A stretch of 37,296 bases of DNA from CAZPKH01 sp964407165 (GTDB lineage Bacteria; Bacteroidota; Bacteroidia; Bacteroidales; Muribaculaceae): NCBI GenBank assembly GCA_964407165.1, contig CAYOUJ010000023.1, positions 1 to 37,296 on the forward strand, given 5' to 3'. Shown here piece by piece: positions 15,680 through 21,979 of the stretch (the first letter of the stretch is position 1; each line of letters starts with the position of its first letter). The translations under genes and the position numbers were made by a program. The notes under the pieces are model-generated. The model was given only the letters and a program-made list of their open reading frames with translations. It made no database searches and had not been told where the DNA came from.

Positions 15680-16705
15680 TTATTTTGGGAAGACTTTGTG
15701 CCAGATGCCGAGGATGTCGAGGCGGCGTGACTTGGCGTTGAGCAGTATGTCGACGATGCGGCGGTGCTGGGCGTCGTTGCCGAGCTTGGTGGCCTTGTGG
15801 AGCATGGTGTTGAGCAGGTGCACTCCTTTTTCGCGCGAGACTTTCACGTTGAGCAACGCCTCGCCCAGGTCAACGGACAGCTCGAGCTGCCGGTCGGTCA
15901 TCTCCGGCTCGATCTTGGTGAGGTATTTGAGCGCGCGTGAGAAGTATTGCACGGCCTCGCGGTATCGGCCCATCTGCGCTAATGTGCGCCCCTCGGAGGC
16001 CAGGCTCTCGATGAGCCGGTCGGCGGCGCCCTCGATCCCCTCGTTCATCATGTCGAGATAGGTGGAGGTGGCCACCTGGTTGTGGGCGAGCATGTTGACC
16101 TGCTTGACGCGCGAGCGGTAAACCTGCGTGGAGGCGTTCTGCGCCAGGATATGGGCGGAGGCGTAGCGCTCCGGGGCGTTCTTGGCCAGGCGCTCAAACA
16201 CCTTCATCGACTTCTCCAGCTCGCGCTCGGCCTGCTTGTACTGCCCGCGGGAGTTGTGCACGTATGCGATGTCGTAGAGCAGGGCGCCGAGGGTCTGCAG
16301 GAACGGCTCGTCCTTGCGCTTGGGCTCGGCGGCGAGGAGCGTAAGCAGCCGGGCGGCGGTGACGAGGGCGTCGTCGGCGCGGTCGGCCTCCACCTGCAGC
16401 GTGGTGACGAGCTGCAGCAGCATGGCGTGCAGGTCGCGGTCGACGGGCGCTAACTCCGTAGGGTCGGCATCCTCGGGGACGATAATGGCGTCGATGGCCG
16501 TGGCCAGGTCGATGGCGGCCTCTATGTCGTTTTTCTCGATGCGCGTGCGCAGGGCCAGGCGCATGAGGTCGTATGCGGTGTTGAAGGGGAGCGTGCGCAG
16601 CAGCTTGGCGGTGTCGGCAGCGTTCTTGAGGCGGCGGTGGTGCGCCTTGAGCTCGTCACCGGCCACGTCGGCAATGAACTGCGGCTCGATTGATAGCGGC
16701 TTCAT
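15680..16705 (-). CDS. Helical-repeat (TPR-like) cytoplasmic protein, unknown function
   Basis: Not recognised as a named family. The 341 residues have no signal peptide and are rich in amphipathic helices. TPR-like pairs can be seen at LYDIAYVHNSRGQYKQAERELEKSMKVFERL (written here as separate helices: LYDIAYVHNSRGQ and YKQAERELEKSMKVFERL), at SLASEGRTLAQMGRYREAV followed by QYFSRALKYLTKI, and at LELSVDLGEALL. Such repeats mediate protein-protein contacts. It lies 47 bp downstream of the SIS-domain isomerase, separated only by ACTTATA repeats, so it may be read from the same transcript. The start MKPLSIEPQF is the only good ATG at the beginning of the frame. Confidence 0.6.
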   Translation of the reverse strand: MKPLSIEPQFIADVAGDELKAHHRRLKNAADTAKLLRTLPFNTAYDLMRLALRTRIEKNDIEAAIDLATAIDAIIVPEDADPTELAPVDRDLHAMLLQLVTTLQVEADRADDALVTAARLLTLLAAEPKRKDEPFLQTLGALLYDIAYVHNSRGQYKQAERELEKSMKVFERLAKNAPERYASAHILAQNASTQVYRSRVKQVNMLAHNQVATSTYLDMMNEGIEGAADRLIESLASEGRTLAQMGRYREAVQYFSRALKYLTKIEPEMTDRQLELSVDLGEALLNVKVSREKGVHLLNTMLHKATKLGNDAQHRRIVDILLNAKSRRLDILGIWHKVFPK

Positions 16706-16739
16706 AATAACTTATAACTTATATCTTATAACTTATAAC
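16706..16739 (+). repeat. Short tandem repeat, unit ACTTATA
   Basis: ATAACTTATAACTTATAT then CTTATAACTTATAAC fills the 47-bp gap between two minus-strand genes and directly abuts the start codon at 16705. Confidence 0.8.
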
Positions 16740-16752
16740 AAGCGGGGAGGGG

Positions 16753-17358
16753 TCAGAGTTTTGCGCGTGACTTCTGGCCGAGGTATCCGCCGTGGTGGCG
16801 CAGGGCGTAGTCGCCGCGGGTGAAGCCGGTGGCCTGCATGACGCTGACCACGAGGATGTCGCCGATGACGGTCATGGCGGTGGTGCTGGTGGTGGGCGTC
16901 AGGCCCAGGGGACACACCTCGGGGGCGCCGCCAGTGGGGAGCACCACCGATGCCTGCCGTGCCAGCGGGCTGTCGGGGTTGCCGGTAATCACTATCATCG
17001 GTATGTCGGGATAGAGGCCGTGCGTGAGGGCGATGAGGTCGACTATCTCGCAGGTCTTGCCGGAGTTGGAGATCAACAGCATCACATCGTTGGGCTGGAG
17101 CACGCCGAGGTCGCCGTGCTGCGCCTCCGAGGGGTGCAGGCACACGGCGGGGATGCCGGTGGAGCTGAAGGTGGTGGCTATGTTCATGGCTATCTGCCCC
17201 GCCTTGCCCATGCCGGAGGTGACGAGCTTGCCGCCGCGGCGGTGCACATGCTCGACGATCAGCTCCACGGCGCGCTCGTAGTCAGGGGTGTATGGTATTG
17301 CGGCGATGGCACGGCTCTCGGTGTCGAGTATCTGCCGCATTGATTGCTGGATGTCCAT
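16753..17358 (-). CDS. SIS-domain sugar-phosphate isomerase (KpsF/GutQ/KdsD-like), no CBS domains
   Basis: KdsD-type enzymes convert ribulose 5-phosphate to arabinose 5-phosphate, the first step toward Kdo in lipopolysaccharide. The protein starts at MDIQQSMRQILDTE (ATG at 17358), 8 bp after the preceding gene ends; a longer frame upstream is an out-of-frame shadow of that gene. The 201 residues form one SIS domain: VTSGMGKAGQIAMNIATTF, STGIPAVCLHPSEAQHGDLG, MLLISNSGKTCEIVDL, and IVITGNPDSPLARQASVVL. The family's usual two C-terminal CBS domains (about 120 residues) are absent, and the protein ends cleanly after GDYALRHHGGYLGQ. Short SIS-only versions exist in Bacteroidetes, so this need not be a truncation. 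Substrate is inferred from family only; a regulatory or hexulose-phosphate isomerase role is possible. Confidence 0.85.
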   Translation of the reverse strand: MDIQQSMRQILDTESRAIAAIPYTPDYERAVELIVEHVHRRGGKLVTSGMGKAGQIAMNIATTFSSTGIPAVCLHPSEAQHGDLGVLQPNDVMLLISNSGKTCEIVDLIALTHGLYPDIPMIVITGNPDSPLARQASVVLPTGGAPEVCPLGLTPTTSTTAMTVIGDILVVSVMQATGFTRGDYALRHHGGYLGQKSRAKL

Positions 17359-17366
17359 TGGTTTGT

Positions 17367-19403
17367 CTATTTTTTGTCGGGGTATTGTATGCGTGAGTGA
17401 TACATGGTGCGGAGGCGGTTGATAAACGACTCCTTGATTATCTTGACGTCGCGGAACGACAGCGGGGAGTCTTGGTGGAGTCCCTCGGCTATCTGCGTGT
17501 CTATTATTCGGTTGACCAGTGCGGTTATGGCCTCGGGAGTGTGGTCTTTGAGCGACCGCGACGAGGCCTCCACGGCGTCGGCCATCATCAGCAGCGATGT
17601 CTCGCGGCTGGTGGGGTTGGGGCCGGGATATTGGAAGGCCGCCACGTCGACCTCCTCGTCGGGGTGGGCGTTGCAGTAAGAGGTGTAGAAGTAGCGGGCG
17701 GTGCCGCGGCCGTGGTGCTCGGTGATGAATTTCTTGATCACGTCGGGCAGCTTGGCCTTGTCGGCCATCTTCATCCCCTCGGTGATGTGTCCGATGATGA
17801 TGCGCGCGCTCTGGCGCGGGTCGAGGGCGTCGTGCGGGTTGACGCCGTGCTGGTTTTCGGTGAAGAAGGCGGGGTTTGCTGTCTTGCCGATGTCGTGGTA
17901 CAGGGCGCCCGTACGCACCAGCTGCACGTTGGCGCCGATGCGCGAGGCGGCGGAGGAGGCCAGGTTGCTCACGGCCATGGAGTGCTGGAACGTGCCCGGG
18001 CACTCCTCCGACAGCTTGCGCAGCAGCGGGTTGTTGATGTCTGACAGCTCGACGAGCGTCACCTTGGAGGTGAACCCAAAAGCCTTCTCGAGCATGAACA
18101 CCAGCACGTAGGCGAAGGAGATGATGATGGCGTTCATGGCGAAGTAGCCGAAGACGTCGACCTGTATCTTGCTCAGCGACCCCAGCTGCACCAGGCGCAT
18201 GGCCACGTATGCCAGGCAGTAGGCCAGGAAGATGAAGAAGGCGGCGCGTATCAGCTGGCTGCGGCGCGTAAGCTCCTTGATGCTCTCGATGGCCACGGTG
18301 CCGGCCACCACCTGCAGGAAGATGAACTCAAACGGGCCGAGGCACACAAGGGCCACTATCAGCACCGTCACCAGGTGGCAGAACAGCGCCGTGCGCGAGT
18401 CCATGAAGATGAGTATCATTATCGGCACCATCGTGGCCGGGTAGACGTAGAGGCCGCTGTCGAAGGTGGCGTTGAGGGCGAACGCAAACAGTGTCATCAC
18501 CGTGATTACCAGCATGATGAACGTCAGCTTGCGCGTGTTGCGGTAATAGTCGGGGCGGAAGAGGGCGAGGTAGACATACAGCAGCCCGAACATGATGATT
18601 AGGAACAGCGCCTGGCCGGCGATAGGGTAGTAGCGCTCGCTCTCGGCGCCGGCGTTTTTCTCGCGCAGCAGCTCCTCGTAGGTCTGCAGCACGGTGTATA
18701 ATTGTAGGGTCACCACGTCGCCCTCGTCGATGATGCGCTCCCCTTGCTGGATGACCCCTCGCGGGGCCATGGCCTTGCGCAGCAGCTCGGTGTGCATGCG
18801 CTCGGTCTCCACGGAGTCGACTCCGATAGTGGGCACCAGAGCCTCCTGCAGCTTCACCTGAGACAGCGCCTCGTGGAAGCGCTCGCCCGAGAAGACGCTG
18901 TCGATGTAGGCGTAGGCCGCGCGGTCGCTGCGGTAGCCCGTCGTCGGCGCGCTCACGGCCACGTTGTCATGGACAAACTTGACGGTGGGGAGCTTGCCGG
19001 AGGCGATGGCCGAGTAGGTCTGCTGGTCGACGATGCCGTCGTCGTAGACCTTGCGCACAAGGTCGATCACCTTGTTGCGCTCCGCCGAGGTGATGTCAAG
19101 GTGGGAGGCGCCGTTGAGGTTTTGCGCGAACTGCTGTATGGTGGTGCTCTCGAGCTCCGAGTTGCGGCGGAAGACGGGGACGAAGTCGGCGTCGAGGCTG
19201 TCGGTGACCGCCTTGGCGCTGATGGAGTCGAGGTAGACGGGGATGTCAAACGGCGCCGTCAGCAGCTGGTATGTCCAGGGGCGGTTGACCTCGTAGATGT
19301 AGCGGTGCTCGTTGGTGCGCGGCAGGAAGTAGATGATGAGCACCACCGCTGCGGCGAAGCACAGCGAGCGGACTATGGTGGCCTTTTTGTTTTTGACTTT
19401 CAA
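17367..19403 (-). CDS. pgpH: 7TM-HD family phosphohydrolase (PgpH-type cyclic-di-AMP phosphodiesterase)
   Basis: PgpH-type proteins hydrolyse the second messenger cyclic di-AMP. The 678 residues show the family order. One N-terminal membrane helix (LCFAAAVVLIIYFLP) is followed by an extracytoplasmic 7TMR-HDED domain (about 45-270). A bundle of about seven helices runs from about 280-430 (ALFLIIMFGLLYVYLALF, FIMLVITVMTLFAFAL, VTVLIVALVCLGPFEFI). The cytoplasmic HD domain carries H474 (CPGTFQHSMAVSNLA), H503-D504 (GALYHDIGKTANPAFF), IIIGHITEG and ITEHHGRG. The start codon is TTG at 19403; no ATG lies in the short basic N-terminus, and the length before the first helix is normal. It follows relA/spoT by 85 bp and is followed by the SIS gene after 8 bp, so an operon is likely. 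Confidence 0.92.
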   Translation of the reverse strand: MKVKNKKATIVRSLCFAAAVVLIIYFLPRTNEHRYIYEVNRPWTYQLLTAPFDIPVYLDSISAKAVTDSLDADFVPVFRRNSELESTTIQQFAQNLNGASHLDITSAERNKVIDLVRKVYDDGIVDQQTYSAIASGKLPTVKFVHDNVAVSAPTTGYRSDRAAYAYIDSVFSGERFHEALSQVKLQEALVPTIGVDSVETERMHTELLRKAMAPRGVIQQGERIIDEGDVVTLQLYTVLQTYEELLREKNAGAESERYYPIAGQALFLIIMFGLLYVYLALFRPDYYRNTRKLTFIMLVITVMTLFAFALNATFDSGLYVYPATMVPIMILIFMDSRTALFCHLVTVLIVALVCLGPFEFIFLQVVAGTVAIESIKELTRRSQLIRAAFFIFLAYCLAYVAMRLVQLGSLSKIQVDVFGYFAMNAIIISFAYVLVFMLEKAFGFTSKVTLVELSDINNPLLRKLSEECPGTFQHSMAVSNLASSAASRIGANVQLVRTGALYHDIGKTANPAFFTENQHGVNPHDALDPRQSARIIIGHITEGMKMADKAKLPDVIKKFITEHHGRGTARYFYTSYCNAHPDEEVDVAAFQYPGPNPTSRETSLLMMADAVEASSRSLKDHTPEAITALVNRIIDTQIAEGLHQDSPLSFRDVKIIKESFINRLRTMYHSRIQYPDKK

Positions 19404-19455
19404 GACTTTAAGTTTTTAGTTTTTGGTTTTTAGTTTTTAGTAAAAACCTTAAGTC
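19404..19455 (+). repeat. Short tandem repeat, unit AGTTTTT, with CTTAAG ends
   Basis: Four AGTTTTT-type units lie between GACTTTAAG and CTTAAGTC, which can pair imperfectly. It abuts the TTG start of the HD-phosphohydrolase gene. Confidence 0.7.
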
Positions 19456-19458
19456 AAC

Positions 19459-19490
19459 AATTATGCATTATGCATTGTGCCTTATGCATT
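19459..19490 (+). repeat. Short tandem repeat, unit ATTATGC / ATTGTGC
   Basis: AATTATGCATTATGCATTG then TGCCTTATGCATT, overlapping the relA/spoT stop codon. The same repeat occurs at 23662-23698, 23843-23874, 28502-28533 and 34392-34461. Confidence 0.85.
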
Positions 19491-21771
19491 AGCGGTGGGT
19501 GCGCACAGCGGTCTGCACGCCCGGGATCTCCTTGACCTGCCGGCACAGCGTGTCGACGATGGCCGAGTCGGTGACGAGCACCTCCAGGTCGCTGACAAAC
19601 ACCTCCTTTTCGGCGTGGATCACCAGCGAGCGCATATCCATGTTAAACTGCAGGCTGATGCAGTTGGCAAGCTCCTGCAGGATGCCCCGGCGGTCGACGC
19701 CCTCGATGTGGACGGTGACGAGGAACTTGCGGTTGCCGGCCTCCCAGCGCGTCGAGAGTATGCGGTTGCCGTAGCCGGCTTTCAGCGCCTGCGCGCGCGG
19801 GCAGCTCTGGGCGTGCACCTCCACCTCCCCGCGGTCGTTGACAAAGCCTAGCACGTCGTCGCCCGGCACAGGGGCGCAACAGCCGGTGAACACGAAGTTC
19901 TGCGTGCCGTCGTCGTTGCAGCGCAGCACGTATGTTTCCTTGGGATTGGGGAGTTGGGAATTGGGAATTGGAACAAGGGCTTCTGAAGGCTTCTCGGCGG
20001 CTTCCTTGTCGTCGGCTTTCGAGTCCTTGCGGCCTATGCGCAGCAGCTTGCTCAGCAGCGAACGCTCAGGGCGCCGGGCGCCGGTAAACTCGGTGAGGTT
20101 GATCTCGTCAGACCCTATCTTCAGCATAAGCTCGTCGCGGTTCTGCACGTGGAAAAACCCGAAGAGCTTGGTCAGTATCTCGTTGTTTTCCTTCAGGTTG
20201 TTCTCCTGCAGGAACTCGGTGAACATCTGCGCTCCGCGCTCGATGGTGGGCTGCTTGGCGCGCCGCAGGGCCTGCCGCAGGCGCGTGCGCCCCTTGGCTG
20301 TGGCCAGGAACTTCAGCCACTCCTCACGCGGCTGCTGGCTCTGCGAGGTCAGCACCTCCACCTGGTCGCCCGAGTGCAGGCGGTGGCTCAGCGGCACCAG
20401 TTTATGGTTGACCTTGCCGGCGATGCACTTCTCGCCAATCTGCGTGTGCAGCTCAAAGGCCACGTCGAGCACCGTCGAGTTGTTGGGGAGCGTAATCAGC
20501 TCACCCTTGGGCGTAAACACCACTATCTCTGACGAAAACAGGTTGAGCTTGAGCGTGTCGAGGAAGTCGAGGGCGTTGGGGTTGGGGTCGTCGAGGATGT
20601 CCTTGATGGTGCGCAGCCATACGGTCAGCTCGCTCTCCTCGTCGCCCTCTCCCACCTTGTAGCGCCAGTGGGCGGCGAACCCCTTCTCCGCTATCTCGTC
20701 CATGCGCCGCGACCGTATCTGTATCTCTATCCAGTTGCCGTCGGGTCCCATCACAGTCAGGTGAAGCGCCTGGTAGCCGTTGGCCTTCGGCGTGGCTATC
20801 CAGTCGCGCGTGCGCTCGGGGTGCAGCCGGTAGAGGTCGGTGATGGCGGAGTATATCGACCAGCAGATCTCCTTCTCCTTCGACACGTCGTCGCACTCGA
20901 AGACTATGCGCATGGCATAGAGGTCGTAGACCTCGTCGAAAGGTATGTGCTTGGTCTCCATCTTGCGCCAGATGGAGTAGACCGACTTCAGCCGCGAGTG
21001 CGCCTCGAAATCGAGCCCCATGGCCGTCAGGCGTTCCTTGATGGGCGCCGCGAAGTCGTTGTACACCGCCGCGCGGCGCTCCTCGCTCTGACGTATCAGC
21101 GTGGAGATGCGCTCATACTCACCCGGGTGCTCGTACTTGAACGCCAAATCCTCAAGCTCCGTCTTGATGGCGAACAGGCCCAGGCGGTGAGCCAGCGGGG
21201 CGTAGATATAGAGTGTCTCGCCGGCGATCTTGTACTGTTTGTTGGGCGCCATCGACCCGAGCGTGCGCATGTTGTGCAGGCGGTCGGCCATCTTGATGAG
21301 CACCACGCGTATGTCCTCGCTCATCGTCAGCAGCAGCTTGCGGAAATTCTCAGCCTGCGCCGACGCCTTGTCGCCGAAGATGCCGCCCGAAATCTTCGTC
21401 AGCCCGTCGACTATCTGCGCTATCTTGTCGCCGAAGTGTCGGCGGATGTCCTCCACGGTGTAGTCCGTGTCCTCCACCACGTCGTGCAGCAGCGCCGCAC
21501 AGATGCTCGTCGAGCCCAGGCCTATCTCCTGCGAGGCAATCTTGGCCACGGCTATGGGATGGAGTATGTACGGCTCGCCGGAGCGGCGGCGGATGCCCTT
21601 GTGGGCTTCCTTGGCAAAGCGGTATGCGCGCTCGATGATCTCCACCTTCTTGCGGTGGTTTGAGCGCATGTATCCGCCGAGCACGTCGTCAAACTCGGCC
21701 TGTATCAGGGCCTCCTCCTGCTCGGGAGTCATCGGCGCGGGCGTTATATTGGTGGTAGCGGGGTTGTCCAT
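19489..21771 (-). CDS. Bifunctional (p)ppGpp synthetase/hydrolase, RelA/SpoT family
   Basis: The long RSH enzyme makes and degrades the stringent-response alarmone (p)ppGpp. Starting at MDNPATTN (ATG 21771) it has 760 residues; an ATG at 21801 would sit on the expected transcription start and is less likely. The hydrolase HD site is H96-D97 (AALLHDVVEDTD), with KMADRLHNMRTL further on. The synthetase domain (about 235-360) includes DEVYDLYAMRIVF and ATPKANGYQALHLTV. TGS follows at about 395-455 (VVFTPKGELITLPNNSTVLD), then a helical region. A linker near 590-612 contains PIPNSQLPNP, encoded by a GGGAATT tandem repeat. The C-terminus has a zinc-finger/RIS-like region (CAPVPGDDVLGF) and ACT (KFLVTVHIEGVDRRGILQEL). 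Both activities look intact, so it may be the organism's main RSH enzyme. It heads a likely operon with the cyclic-di-AMP phosphodiesterase. Confidence 0.95.
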   Translation of the reverse strand: MDNPATTNITPAPMTPEQEEALIQAEFDDVLGGYMRSNHRKKVEIIERAYRFAKEAHKGIRRRSGEPYILHPIAVAKIASQEIGLGSTSICAALLHDVVEDTDYTVEDIRRHFGDKIAQIVDGLTKISGGIFGDKASAQAENFRKLLLTMSEDIRVVLIKMADRLHNMRTLGSMAPNKQYKIAGETLYIYAPLAHRLGLFAIKTELEDLAFKYEHPGEYERISTLIRQSEERRAAVYNDFAAPIKERLTAMGLDFEAHSRLKSVYSIWRKMETKHIPFDEVYDLYAMRIVFECDDVSKEKEICWSIYSAITDLYRLHPERTRDWIATPKANGYQALHLTVMGPDGNWIEIQIRSRRMDEIAEKGFAAHWRYKVGEGDEESELTVWLRTIKDILDDPNPNALDFLDTLKLNLFSSEIVVFTPKGELITLPNNSTVLDVAFELHTQIGEKCIAGKVNHKLVPLSHRLHSGDQVEVLTSQSQQPREEWLKFLATAKGRTRLRQALRRAKQPTIERGAQMFTEFLQENNLKENNEILTKLFGFFHVQNRDELMLKIGSDEINLTEFTGARRPERSLLSKLLRIGRKDSKADDKEAAEKPSEALVPIPNSQLPNPKETYVLRCNDDGTQNFVFTGCCAPVPGDDVLGFVNDRGEVEVHAQSCPRAQALKAGYGNRILSTRWEAGNRKFLVTVHIEGVDRRGILQELANCISLQFNMDMRSLVIHAEKEVFVSDLEVLVTDSAIVDTLCRQVKEIPGVQTAVRTHR
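19940..19972 (+). repeat. Short tandem repeat (GGGAATT unit) inside relA/spoT coding sequence
   Basis: GGGATTGGGGAGTTGGGAA followed by TTGGGAATTGG is an intergenic-style tandem repeat. It is read in frame as IPNSQLPNPKE in the linker before the zinc-finger/ACT part. Confidence 0.75.
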
Positions 21772-21809
21772 AGCGGGGTAAATAAGGGCGATTGCTCTCA
21801 ATTAACCCA

Positions 21810-21840
21810 CAAAAATACGAATAATCCCCGAAACCACAAA
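21810..21840 (-). promoter_or_regulatory. Promoter of relA/spoT
   Basis: On the minus strand TTTG (21837-21840), 19 bp, then TATTTTTG (21810-21817), an excellent -33/-7 match. Transcription would start near 21803, which favours the ATG at 21771. Confidence 0.7.
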
Positions 21841-21867
21841 AAAATAGTTTATTTGGCAGCAAGTCAG

Positions 21868-21971
21868 GAGGGCGGCCGTCTCGACCGCACGCCACAAGGG
21901 GTGTCTACCCGCCACACATCGTCTGCCTTTGCGGCCGGGGCGGGGAGGTGCGGCCAGGGACGGCCGCCCTC
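21868..21971. repeat. 104-bp GC-rich imperfect inverted repeat (REP-like)
   Basis: GAGGGCGGCCGTC (21868-21880) pairs with 21959-21971, and CCGCAC (21885-21890) with 21948-21953. It lies between the phosphoethanolamine transferase-like gene and relA/spoT. The GGGCGGCCG block also occurs near 11770. It may terminate the upstream gene or be a dispersed repeat. Confidence 0.7.
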
Positions 21972-21979
21972 AGTACTTG

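Noticed and set aside
16753..18003. 416-residue version of the SIS protein
   Set aside because: The N-terminal 215 residues are the out-of-frame shadow of the HD-phosphohydrolase; the SIS fold begins at MDIQQSM (17358).
20668..21663. 331-residue plus-strand frame opposite relA/spoT
   Set aside because: Shadow frame; the minus strand encodes all RSH domains.
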